Virus record (IMG/VR): IMGVR_UViG_3300042691_040495
Coordinates: 32,682-96,681 of that record
Reading direction: 5' to 3' (one strand)
Origin: a virus
DNA: 64,000 bases
Shown here: piece by piece, positions 32,557-43,300 of the stretch
Layout of the letters: each line of letters begins with the position of its first letter
Numbering within the stretch: the first letter of the stretch is position 1
Program-made: the position numbers and the translations under genes
The notes under the pieces: generated by a model
What the model was told of the DNA's origin: nothing
Databases searched by the model: none
The model's input: only the letters and a program-made list of their open reading frames with translations

Positions 32557-33308
32557 ATAACATTAATACATCCTGCAAGAAATGCTACTTTGCTCAAGAA
32601 GCATCCTCTGAAAAATCTTGTGAATTTTATATACCCGATGCAGTATCCAATGCTAAAAAAATAGAAATTATTGATAATTACAACTATATTCATAATTATT
32701 TATGTAAATACGGTATATCAAATGATAAGGCAAACGAGATCGAAACAAATAAAAATGATATTAATATAAAAGAATATGCAAAAAATAGAGTTGCGCCCAA
32801 GTACGATCTCTTTTATATAGCAGATATTACGGATGATATAGAAAATATCTGTAATCAAATTATAAAACTAGAGATAAAACCAGAATGTATAAATCTAGCA
32901 TTTAGAATGGGTCATGACATGGGAAAAATCCAATCAGTCTGTGACAGGATATTGGGTAAAAGTGTCGCTTGGAAATTGCATTACTTTTTAGAAGATAAAC
33001 AAGATTATGAAATTTTACAAATTTCTACCTCAACCGATGAGAGATTGTCATCTTGTCAATTTATATGGATAGTCAATAGAGAAATTTTAGAATTAGCTAT
33101 CAAAAAAGATAGTATAAATAGAATTAATTATATAGTAAATGTTGATCAACCAGATTTAGCTATACTAATGAGTCAATCATCTTCAGATTATTTTTATGGT
33201 ATATTTCTAACAATAGAAAATATGAATGGAATATATAAAAATATTAGTGCTAATTTAGGTGAAGCAATCAAAGAATCGTACATGGATAATATATCGTATT
33301 ATGATTAA
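32553..33308 (+). CDS. Zinc-cluster protein with possible GT-A-like domain
   Basis: A protein of 251 residues. The N-terminus has CKKCYFA followed by CEFYIPD, three Cys that suggest a metal site (residues 8-27). From about residue 85 (APKYDLFYIADITDDIENICNQI), strands and helices alternate as in a nucleotide-sugar transferase fold, but no DxD is obvious. It overlaps the next gene by 8 nt. Assigned to the glycan cluster by position; molecular function unknown. Confidence 0.45.
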   Translation: MNNINTSCKKCYFAQEASSEKSCEFYIPDAVSNAKKIEIIDNYNYIHNYLCKYGISNDKANEIETNKNDINIKEYAKNRVAPKYDLFYIADITDDIENICNQIIKLEIKPECINLAFRMGHDMGKIQSVCDRILGKSVAWKLHYFLEDKQDYEILQISTSTDERLSSCQFIWIVNREILELAIKKDSINRINYIVNVDQPDLAILMSQSSSDYFYGIFLTIENMNGIYKNISANLGEAIKESYMDNISYYD

Positions 33309-33978
33309 TGCTCTAATACTGGTACCTGAAATCACGAAAGGAATGAAATCCATAGGATCAAAATCCTTACTTGAGATTAAAAAAAAACTATCAGTATTAG
33401 ACTATCAAATACAATCAATCAAAAATATAGATAAAAGTATCAAAATATCAGTTTGTACAGGATTTGACTCCGAAAGAATCATTGATAATATTAATGACAA
33501 CCATTCGAATATTAGCTATGTATATAATGAGAATTATAAAACTACCAATCAAGCGTATTCCATCAAGATATATCTAGAACAAAATACAAACTGCGATCAA
33601 CTTCTTATTGTTTCTAATGGTGTTTTATTCAAAGATAAATGTATTACCAAGACTATGCTAAATAATGAATGCAAAGTATTTCTACTAAATAAAACTCGTG
33701 AAAATTTTAATCTTGGATGTTCAACACAGCACCATTTTGAATATTTATTCTATGATTTACCAGAACTATGGTCAGAATGTATCTTTTTGAACAAAGAAGC
33801 ATTGACAGTATTACGAAATTTATTTACAAGTAACTATACAACACAAATGTATCTTTTTGAACTAATTAATGAAATGATTAATCAAAAAATAGTATTTAAG
33901 AAACAATATATAGACAAAAAATCAATTATGAAAATTTGTAATTTAAAGGATATAGCTAAAGCCAAAAATTTTATATGA
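33301..33978 (+). CDS. Nucleotidyltransferase-like protein
   Basis: A protein of 225 residues from ATG 33301. MINALILVPEITKGMKSIGSKSLLEIKKKLSVLDYQIQSI follows the layout of sugar-phosphate or phosphocholine nucleotidyltransferases (first strand, G-x-x-S/K loop, P/L-L-x-I-x-x-K-x-x-L-x-x-Q). SVCTGFDSERI and later DQLLIVSNGVLF match the second and third core strands. The usual G-x-G-T-R-M loop is weak, so activity is uncertain. If active it would prepare an activated sugar for the cluster. Confidence 0.5.
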   Translation: MINALILVPEITKGMKSIGSKSLLEIKKKLSVLDYQIQSIKNIDKSIKISVCTGFDSERIIDNINDNHSNISYVYNENYKTTNQAYSIKIYLEQNTNCDQLLIVSNGVLFKDKCITKTMLNNECKVFLLNKTRENFNLGCSTQHHFEYLFYDLPELWSECIFLNKEALTVLRNLFTSNYTTQMYLFELINEMINQKIVFKKQYIDKKSIMKICNLKDIAKAKNFI

Positions 33979-34709
33979 AAACCTTATTAGTACAAAACTC
34001 TAAATCTAAATTCATACAAACCAGTATGTACTGCACCATCCCTGATACTAATATCGTGGGAGCTATTATTGACAATAATCTATACAAAACATATTATTCA
34101 TACAATCCAACACATGCTATATTTTGCGCAAATAAAATTACTGAAGAAATTATTCAATTTATATCTGATTTTTCTGCCACAAAGATTAAGTGTTTCATAT
34201 ATCATGAAAACTTATCTTTTGAAATTCTTGATCATCTCAAAGAACTATCAGTAACTCATATTAGCACCATCAAAATTAAACCAGAGTACAAATCCGTTTT
34301 ACTACCTAAAAATTTAGTTAATACTAAATTATTTTATAATGACGAGTCTATTATTAAAAATGAATCAATAGTGTGTTTCATAGACGGATACGAAACTATT
34401 CCAGAGACCATAAATAATTACTTATATCCTAAAACTACTATTCCGATAAAACTATTTAATAACTATAAGATCCAACACTATCAGAATCTTGGATTGCTAG
34501 ACGAGCCAAATAAGGGAAATGTCCTACAGTCAAACAAATATTATTTGTCTCTAGAAAATAATAAAAATGACTATTCTTTAGAAGCTAGTATATGTGGCAG
34601 TATCATTTTAGATATAGGTAATATACAAAACTATACAGAAGTGACGTACAAGGAGCCAAAAGATTACAAAGATTGCGCAACTTTTATCCAAGAAAGTATT
34701 TTAATATGA
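33975..34709 (+). CDS. Hypothetical protein of the glycan cluster
   Basis: A protein of 244 residues. The start MKTLLVQNSKSKFIQTSMYC and the strand KIKCFIYHENLSFEILDHLKEL suggest a Rossmann-like alpha/beta fold, perhaps half of a GT-B enzyme. No catalytic motif is visible. Joined to both neighbours by ATGA overlaps. Unrecognised. Confidence 0.45.
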   Translation: MKTLLVQNSKSKFIQTSMYCTIPDTNIVGAIIDNNLYKTYYSYNPTHAIFCANKITEEIIQFISDFSATKIKCFIYHENLSFEILDHLKELSVTHISTIKIKPEYKSVLLPKNLVNTKLFYNDESIIKNESIVCFIDGYETIPETINNYLYPKTTIPIKLFNNYKIQHYQNLGLLDEPNKGNVLQSNKYYLSLENNKNDYSLEASICGSIILDIGNIQNYTEVTYKEPKDYKDCATFIQESILI

Positions 34710-35161
34710 ATGATGTAGGCTTTGTATTGGTTAAAATTTTTAACGATGATGTACACGATACTATACTTTCTACTATTAAAGAGGTAGAAAAAAATAATCC
34801 ATATAATCAAACTGTTGTATTTAACAGTTATTGTGATAAGTCTAATGTATATAACTTACCGATACTGCATCTGAGTCAATCTCAATTTTTCAATGGAACA
34901 CTCTTTGTATTTGATTTACCCAGTGTTATACTTACTAGTAAATTTCCTAATCTAAAAAAGAGAATATTATATACTGGAGCATTACCTTGGGCAACCAATC
35001 CTGGTACAAGATACGACGAGTGGCGTTCTCTTTATGATCAAAATTCATTAGATATTTTAGTTAATGATATTGATACTTATAATATATACAATATATGCTG
35101 GAAAAAACCAATAGGAATATCTGAAAGGTTCAATTATGAAGAAGTCTCAAAATTCATATGA
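34706..35161 (+). CDS. Hypothetical protein of the glycan cluster
   Basis: A protein of 151 residues from ATG 34706. It has the regular pattern of a small alpha/beta domain (DVGFVLVKIFNDDVHDTILSTI, GTLFVFDLPSVILTS, KKRILYTGALPWA). The PWA-x-N-x-G-x-R-YDEW region could be a binding loop. It overlaps the endonuclease gene by 26 nt and closes the coupled run that began at 30270. No known family. Confidence 0.45.
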   Translation: MNDVGFVLVKIFNDDVHDTILSTIKEVEKNNPYNQTVVFNSYCDKSNVYNLPILHLSQSQFFNGTLFVFDLPSVILTSKFPNLKKRILYTGALPWATNPGTRYDEWRSLYDQNSLDILVNDIDTYNIYNICWKKPIGISERFNYEEVSKFI

Positions 35162-35933
35162 TAAATTATCTGATACCGATAAATTAAAACTTATAACTGA
35201 TCTTTATGTTAATGAAAAACATAGCTTTGCTGATATAGCATCTATGCATGGAACATATGCTAATAAAATAAGAAGAGATGCAAAAAAATTTAAATTAGAA
35301 ATAAGAGATAAATCAGAAGCGCAAAAAAATGCTTTAAAATCTGGTAAGCATACTCATCCCACCAAAGGTAAACAGCGCTCAGAGTTTACAAAAAGCCAAA
35401 TCGGCAAAGGCGTTATGCAGTCCTGGGATGAACTTACAGAAAAAGAACTTGCTGACAGAAAAAAGAAAGCAAAGTTAAATTGGGATCAACTAGATCACGA
35501 TAAGAAAATTTATATGCAGCAATCTGCTATTAAAGCAGTTAGAGAAACCAGTAAAACAGGATCAAAATTAGAAAAATTCATTCATAAAAAACTGTTAAGT
35601 ATTGGATACCAAGTTCAATTTCATAAAGAACAATCATTGGTAAATACAAAGTTGCAAATTGACATTTTCTTACCTAGTATAAATACGGCCATCGAAGTGG
35701 ATGGACCATCTCACTTTGAGCCAGTATGGGGAGAAAAAAGTTTGGCTAGAAATGTTGGATATGATCAAAAAAAGGAAGGATTAATCACAGGACGCGGATG
35801 GCATCTTATACGAATCAAGCAATTAAAAGACTATTCACCAACAAGAGCATCTGAAATTGTTAACAAGTTAATTCCGATATTAGATAATTTATCACAACAA
35901 AATGTGCCACAAAAAATTAATATAGAGGACTAA
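35136..35933 (+). CDS. PD-(D/E)XK endonuclease with helix-turn-helix, homing-type
   Basis: A protein of 265 residues. Residues about 35-60 (SFADIASMHGTYANKIRRDAKKF) form a helix-turn-helix; a Lys-rich NUMOD3-like stretch (HPTKGKQRSEFTKSQIGKG) follows; the C-terminal half is a Vsr/DUF559-like core with LQIDIFLPSINTAIEVDG and PSHFEP (about residues 172-195) and GWHLIRIK. DNA-binding modules plus this core are typical of mobile, site-specific endonucleases. Its insertion between the glycan cluster and the recombination gene fits a mobile origin. Confidence 0.65.
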   Translation: MKKSQNSYDKLSDTDKLKLITDLYVNEKHSFADIASMHGTYANKIRRDAKKFKLEIRDKSEAQKNALKSGKHTHPTKGKQRSEFTKSQIGKGVMQSWDELTEKELADRKKKAKLNWDQLDHDKKIYMQQSAIKAVRETSKTGSKLEKFIHKKLLSIGYQVQFHKEQSLVNTKLQIDIFLPSINTAIEVDGPSHFEPVWGEKSLARNVGYDQKKEGLITGRGWHLIRIKQLKDYSPTRASEIVNKLIPILDNLSQQNVPQKINIED

Positions 35934-35935
35934 TC

Positions 35936-36667
35936 ATGGCTAAAAAGGACAAAGTTGAAAAAATGGAAGAAGCAAAAATGGATACAGTGGAACAAAAAAA
36001 GATTCCAAATATGACCGATTTAGAATGGACCGATTATGTATTAAGTCTATTATCTGATGATGAAAAAATTAATGGTAATCCTACAACAGACGGATTAAGA
36101 AGAGTATTTGAAATAGCATTAAATTGTAAAGTTGTAGTATCAAGTTCCAATGTTGTTCAAACCCCTGATCCAAATAACGAAAAACGAGCAACCGTGGTTC
36201 ATACTCTGTGCTACCATTTAAATGGCGGGACTCCAGAGACTAGTCATTTAAATATGATAACTGTGGATGGCGCCGCGGACGTTTATTGGGGTAATTGCGA
36301 CAAGGTTTATAGGAACCATCCCGTCGCTGTGGCAGAAACACGAGCAGAGGGCAGAGCATTAAGAAGAGCTTTGAAACTGAGAAAAGTTGTGGCCGCCGAA
36401 GAATTGGCCAAAGATATTGAGGATAATCCAGATAATAGTAGCGTATCTAAAATTAGTAATAATCAGATTAATTTTATTGACGTTATGTCTCAAAGACTTA
36501 ATATAAATGTGGTTAAGTTATTCAAAAATAATCAATTACCCACAGATAATATCTACTCTATGTCTCATGACGATGCTGTTAATGTTATTAGATTATTGTC
36601 AAAATACCAACAGAATATATCAGAGATATCAGAAGATATTATGGGCTACTCTAGCGATTGGAAATAA
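35936..36667 (+). CDS. Possible single-strand annealing (Rad52/Erf-like) protein
   Basis: A protein of 243 residues. The central part, ending in VAVAETRAEGRALRRALKL (about residues 137-155), resembles the ETRAxGRALR helix found at the end of the Rad52/Sak and Erf-type annealing cores; the preceding HTLCYHLNGG and ADVYWGNCDKVY would be beta strands. The N-terminus is charged and the C-terminal helical region may bind partners such as SSB. The zinc protein after it is a common neighbour of such genes. The family match rests on one motif. Confidence 0.5.
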   Translation: MAKKDKVEKMEEAKMDTVEQKKIPNMTDLEWTDYVLSLLSDDEKINGNPTTDGLRRVFEIALNCKVVVSSSNVVQTPDPNNEKRATVVHTLCYHLNGGTPETSHLNMITVDGAADVYWGNCDKVYRNHPVAVAETRAEGRALRRALKLRKVVAAEELAKDIEDNPDNSSVSKISNNQINFIDVMSQRLNINVVKLFKNNQLPTDNIYSMSHDDAVNVIRLLSKYQQNISEISEDIMGYSSDWK

Positions 36668-36669
36668 TT

Positions 36670-36996
36670 ATGAAAGTTTTATATAAAGCAAGTGATAAGC
36701 TAACTTTTGAACTAGAAGGTTCTGGTCAAAAAGAGATATTTAAAGAACTAGCACTAATCCAAGAGATTTTTGCAGAAGAAAAATGTGGACTATGTGGAAG
36801 TACCAATCTAAGATTCATAGTAAGAAATGTTGAAGGCAACGATTATTATGAATTAAGATGTGCTGATTGTGGTGCTATTCTGGCATTTGGTCAACACAAA
36901 AAAGGTGGAACATTATTCCCGAAGCGCAAAGATGACGAAGGAAATAATCTACCTAATAAGGGTTGGCATAAATGGACAGCAAAAGATAAGAACTAG
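36670..36996 (+). CDS. Small zinc-ribbon protein
   Basis: A protein of 108 residues from ATG 36670. EEKCGLCGSTNLRF and ELRCADCGAILAFGQHK give a C-x2-C / C-x2-C zinc ribbon (about residues 38-70). The C-terminus is basic with GWHKWT. It starts two bases after the probable annealing protein and probably acts with it. Its stop overlaps that of the convergent minus-strand gene in a palindromic CTAG. Confidence 0.6.
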   Translation: MKVLYKASDKLTFELEGSGQKEIFKELALIQEIFAEEKCGLCGSTNLRFIVRNVEGNDYYELRCADCGAILAFGQHKKGGTLFPKRKDDEGNNLPNKGWHKWTAKDKN

Positions 36997-37316
36997 ATTT
37001 CTTTTTTCCATTTGCCAATAGGACACTCTTGGTTTTTGAAAAATAGTTTATTCTTAAACTCTGCATTACGAACAACTCTGCATCCGCATTGTGAACAAGA
37101 ATTTTCTATGAAGTATTCACAAGCTTGACATACTTTGTATCTTGATTCTATTTGTTCAGATGAACAGAATAAATCGGACTCTATATCCGGTTTAATCTCC
37201 GGTATATATGAACATATAAATGGCGGAGGCCCGTCATAAGACACAATTATCATGCCGCACTTTGAGCACTCGTATTCGTCCACACCTATCTGGATAAATT
37301 CACAAAGATTATTCAT
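36993..37316 (-). CDS. Small zinc-binding protein
   Basis: A protein of 107 residues with two Cys-rich parts: ECSKCGMIIVSYDGPPPFIC near residues 16-35 and C-x2-C, SCSQCGCRV and QECPIGKW near 68-103. The second matches a widespread small phage/bacterial motif in which C-x2-C...C-x2-C-x-C...CPxGKW binds zinc. It is the last gene of the minus-strand structural block, starting 8 nt inside the giant gene's 3' end, and could be a virion-assembly or host-takeover protein. Confidence 0.55.
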   Translation of the reverse strand: MNNLCEFIQIGVDEYECSKCGMIIVSYDGPPPFICSYIPEIKPDIESDLFCSSEQIESRYKVCQACEYFIENSCSQCGCRVVRNAEFKNKLFFKNQECPIGKWKKEI

Positions 37317-40300
37317 ATTCGTATGGTATTAATTCCCATGGGAAATGACTTGGTGCAACGCTCGCCTTATTTTCTATCTTATCAACACTACCAAAAAATG
37401 CCCTAAAGGTCATCTCGTTCTGTAATTTAAAAAAGTCCGGTAATGTTGCTGGTGCGAGCCTATTAAACTCGGTACCATCTCTTTGTAATGCTGTCCAAAT
37501 ATACAAACTATTGTTAATATTACCATAGACTTCTGTTAAATCAACCTCAAATGGTATTAGATCCATAGTTTTAGCAGAGTCGGGTCTGAATTCTGCTTTT
37601 GATCCATATCTATATATCGTTGAAAGTAAATCAGCACCTCTTAGTAGTCTTGGAACTCTTTTTACCATAACTGATAAGTCATTAACTTGATCCAAATTAA
37701 CTATATTCTGTATCCTTGTTGGTTTACCTACTCTTTTATCGCTTGATACAACAAGACCTTTTCCTGGTGGACTTCCTATATTTGTTTGGCATCCGGGCAT
37801 TCCTGGCAGAGTTAGAGTATCTCCAGATTGATCATTTCCTTGATTTTCATTGGTGAGTGGTACCCAATAGGTTTCTGTGGATTCTACTGTAACTTCTTGT
37901 CCTGGCCCTAATAACATATCCATAGTTTGATCACCATTAATATTAAACCATCTTTTTTTCTCAAATTTAGTCCAACCAGTAATAGCGGGATATTCAGATA
38001 CATATCTTGCTTTTTCTTGATCTATTTTATTAGTACTAATACTATAAGTATATTCATCAACAGATGAGGTTAAATTTTCATCATTACCAAAAACATAACT
38101 TATTTGCTGTCCTGGTTTGGTAGTAAAAAATGGACAAATATTATTATCTACATAAGCTGTAGTTTGAAGAAGTAAAGGATTCGCTTCTTGACATTTATAA
38201 GTTGTAGATATTAATACTTTAGGATTACTTTCAAAATCTTGAAAACAAGACTGTTTAGGATCTAAATTAATCCAATAATGATCTTCGTTTACTTTTCTAT
38301 AATAGATGTAAACAGGACCATATGACGTTCCGTCAATACCAGAGATTACTGGTTCTACTTTTGGTAAAATATTAGGAGATATTCTTCTCGGATCAGCTAT
38401 TGGTAAAGTAGATTTTAGTTTATATCCAGTAGGAGCAATTTTGATTGCTTGTTCTTCTAGTAATTGAATTATAGAATTGCGCTCATCATAAAGTTCTTTT
38501 ATTTTCTTATATGTTTTCTTTTTATTGCAGGCTCCTTGATTTGCTGGTGATTGAGTATAACAATCAATAGGATCTTCTTCTAGCTTATTATAGTGTTTTT
38601 GTATATACTCTAATTTAGAAGAATTTAATATTATTGATGTTCCACCAGCTGATCCTACTGATGATTCTAAATTAGTATCTATTCCCGTACTTTCTATTGT
38701 TGCTAATCTATTAACAATCCAAGAAAATTCTGTATCTGTTATAGATTTCATTGGCACATATTCGGTATAAACATTTTCTATTTCTAACTCTCCTTTTACC
38801 ACCTCTGCTGGAAGAATAGGATTTATACTTCCAAAGTTTTGGTGATCTGTTCTTATGATACAAAAATTATTTGGAATCTCATTATTACAAGAAGATTGTT
38901 CTATAGCATCTATAACTATTTCAGAATTTGCACTATCGTCTGTGTTTGATTCTATATAGAAAAAATCTTTATTGGTTCTTTCTTTTCTAAATCTAAGATT
39001 CAAACTATTAAACTCTTCTTTTGAATAGCTAAAACCATAACAATAAGTATTTGTATATTGGTTAAGATATGTTAAATTGGAATTAGTATCTTGAAAAATT
39101 TTAATATTATTGTGTTTTATTTTATCATTTTCTCTATTATTAAATACATCATATATACTTTGTAATGAATTAAAATGTAAATTATTTGATAACATATTTT
39201 TATTAACAAATAATGACATATCTCCATACGAACCAACAGAATGTGTGGTTGGGGCTATGCTAACAGTATCATCAAAAACATTATGATTAGCCGAGTCTAA
39301 TCCCCATATATTATATCCTTTAGATTTTTTATCTTGTATTGTAGTTTCATTTTTAAATGCTAAAAATAATACAATATCATTAGTTGGACATAATTTTTGA
39401 AATGATGACATATTATGATCCATTACAAATAATGAATAGTATCTATTATCTTTAAAGATTAATCCCTTTTTAACAATTTTAGATACTGATGTTATTGGAC
39501 TATCTGGATCATATAATCTATCATCTTTTTGGAAAATATCGTATGGTACTTTGCTAGGAATCAATATTGTAAATTTTTGACCAAAATCCCCATCATCTAT
39601 AATATTATCTTTTCCTAGCAATACATTATGTTGTAAAAAATGATTACTAGTTTGACATAATCGAGTTGCATCAGTCTCTAATGATGGCCATACTCCGCCA
39701 CTACCATTAACATCAGCAGAAATAGCGACATACGTATCATTTATAGTATCACATCGAACAATACCACTACCGGTTTTAGGATCAATTTTATCATTTGGAT
39801 TAATATTATTTAATTTTATTCTAACTATATCCCCTTCATGTATCATTACCCCTCTATATACCATTGGTAATATCATACCAGAAGGAAATTCTGGATCACC
39901 CGATTTTGATTCACAATCTTGTACTATTGTTTTAATGAATTTAGGATCAACCAAATCTTCATAAGAATTAACAATACTGAAAGAAAAATCTAGATTATCT
40001 TTAGACAATCTAAGAAATTTATATCTATCAGGTTTTAATATCGGAGTATTTTCATATTTAAATATGGAAGCTTCTGCACTATACCACAATGAATTTGGTT
40101 TTTTAAAATTGATTAACATTTTTTCAGGAGAACCAAAAGGATATTTGGCAAAACTCGGAGAGTATATTTGTCTACCCTGATTAGTTAATTCTTCTGAAAA
40201 TGCTGATTCTTTAAAATAGTCAAAAATAGCTCTATAAGCAGGATTATTTACCGCCATATCTAATCCCGCTAATGCTCCAACTAAAGTTCCTCCGGTTAAA

Positions 40301-43300
40301 GCTCCAAAGGCTGCCAATCCAGCGATTATCTGCACTAATGCATAAGTAGGGAATACTGGGGGTTGAATCATAACACCTTGTCCAGTAGGATCATCCTGTG
40401 ATGTTAAACATAAAGCAGAATCTGCTATGGAACAATATGGAGCATTATAGTTGGCTATTGGTAGTAAATGTTTTAGGTGCGTTAAATCGGCAATATAACT
40501 GTATCCAGGATAGGATGGATCTTTTTTATAATCTATTAACGATAATGCATCATTATTACCATAAGAGGCTAAACTTGGATTGGTGTTAGGAATAGGATCT
40601 CTAGTTGGGCCAACATGAAGAATTAACTCCCAATTGCATAGTGAATTATATAACAAATGCGATTTGCTTTTATTCTCTGTGGACTCAAGACCAGAAATAT
40701 ATTTGCTATTAATTGTTGAGTCTAACACATTCATGTCATCTTCTTCATCAAGAACCATAATATTTAATGTGAATGTTGTTTTTCCATCTAAATCTCCTTC
40801 TTTCTGTTTTGGTGCTCTTTCTGGACATGGCCCATCGGTTGGTCCTTTGTTTCTAAATAATGAGTTTGCAACAAACTTGCTAAAAGTAGCATTACCAACA
40901 TTTAATTTATTATGTCTTATAACTGAAGAATATTCACAATGTTGTCTATCAGAATATCCGGTAGATGCTATAGTAGGCAATAGCTCATCATTTGATCTGA
41001 TAATATTTTGTTCTCTATAAATTTGTGCGGTCATGTGATATTCGTGGCTTAATGGATGATCATACCCCGGTCCTAGCATATTCATATCAGATGCCGTATT
41101 AAACTTAGATGCATGATCTGAAAATTTAACACTAAAATTATAGTTATTATTTTGTAATGATTCCTGATTTAACAAAAATAACTTAAACTTACCGCCAGCT
41201 TGCTGTGAGTCTCCTGTTGGTGGACTATTCATACCAACTAAATCAGTTATATAATTTTCAATTTGACTATTATACAACGCCCCACTCAATGAAGCATGTC
41301 CTGGAGAATAATTGCCAAAAAATATCCTTGGATCAAGAGTTTGATCTAGGAATTCTTTATTATTTCTTAATGGAGACGACGGAACTGTAGAAGTAGAAGA
41401 GAAACGTGCTGCTTGCTCAGAACTAACTAAATCAACATCTAACCACACAACAATATTTTTCGTATTAACATAATTCAAAAAATTTAATTTTACTTCAATA
41501 TCTTTAATTCCGAATCCATTCACTCTCGGTATTCTGAAGTGTTTTCTTCCATCTCTTGATGCTATTTTTTCGGGAAGCGAATGAGGCCCGGTAACTGCAA
41601 AAGAATAAGAAAAATTTGTTTGTGTTTGATCAGTTAAAAATTCATCACTAACTATAGGATGATTATTGGTGGCTGGATACTCTATCGGTTTTGGTTTTCC
41701 TCCAGCTAGTATTCTATAGCCATGGTTAGAATTAGATCTATTTATTTGTATATCTACTAAATCTTTATGTTTCTGATTTTCATTATATAGTGTTGTGCTT
41801 CCACCTTCGGTAGCTGGGCCGCAATCACATTCTGGATCCCATTGTATATCTCTGGCTATTCCAAGAGTTATAGAGCTAGAAAAAACTTTAGGTTCTATAA
41901 CATTAGCCAGAGAATTCACTGATCCTGGTCGTAGTCTTGTTATTTGTGGACCAATAAAACTAAAAGAGTCCCTAGCTCCGGGGTTAAATTTTAAAACTCC
42001 ACACCTGTTAGCGTGAATAGCATAATCTGTTCCTCCAGAGCATGAAATCCAACCACTATTCGGATGCAAAACCCCCTTCTTGAACGGTATAACAAGTCCT
42101 GTTCCAGTAACAGTGACAGCTTTTTGATAGCAAACTTTCCAAGTTGATGGATCTACATTAGCTCTATAGTCTAATTTAAAACCAGTTATAGGAGGCAAAA
42201 TTGCTGAAGCACCAGAACCAGCTACAATACCATTATCTTGTGTTGACACATTAGGTTTGGTTAATCCATTAATATTTACTCCAATTGAATCGATAAAAGA
42301 TTTGCTGTATCCTCCATAATTTTTAATTTTTGGAGCTTTTGTTGTACTAATAGTTGGGAAATCAAAACCGCCATAATCAAGATTGCATTTTGCCATATTA
42401 CGAGCCGTATCCCATTCGTAATATCTTAAACTAAATCCTTCTGGATATTTATTGGCACGTATAGTCTTATTAAAATTGTAATTACTAGTATTTATAACAT
42501 TTCCCTGGCTATCTGTACTAGATATTTTTACATTAACTTTTCTACTTTTAAGCTTTGGAATGTACATACTAAAACATTGTGAGCATTCATCATTATTATT
42601 AGTTCTTATTTTTTCTAACCAAATTGAATGTAGTTTAATAGTGGTATTATTTGGTAAAAACTCTAACCTTAATGATCCCTGAGAATTATATTGATAATCA
42701 TTGGCAAAACTAAATATATAATCACTAGATAACGAGTATACCTCATCCTGTGCTAGATTACCAAAAGACCCGATATATTCTCTGACAGAAAAATCCGTCT
42801 TAACAGGATAAACCACCCCATGATAATTGCTAATGGCCAACTTATTAATTTTTGATGTATTAGATGTTACTTTATCTTTATCCAAGATTAGTGGTTCCAT
42901 TTCATCTAATAATAATCTATTATCTTTAGGCGGTGGATCTACCCATACTTTATATTCTTGATCCCAATATCTCAGATAAGAAACTACATTAGCCATCATT
43001 CCGCCATTTCCATCAGGAACCAATTGTCTACCATCAACAACATAAACTGTTTTTTGTTTTTTGAAAGTTCCGAATGGAGTCGCTACCATACATTGAAAAA
43101 TATATCTACCAGTATAGTTTGTATAGAATACAACTGAATTAGATGTGCCCGATAATAATTCATTTTTACCAAAAGTACCTTGAGGTCCAGATATTTGTTC
43201 CCAGAAAAAAGAGATTTGACCACTAAGGTATGACTCAAGAAGCAGCACAGAAAATTCATTATAAGAGCGCTCCACTCCTGCAAAAGTTATAGCATTTAGA

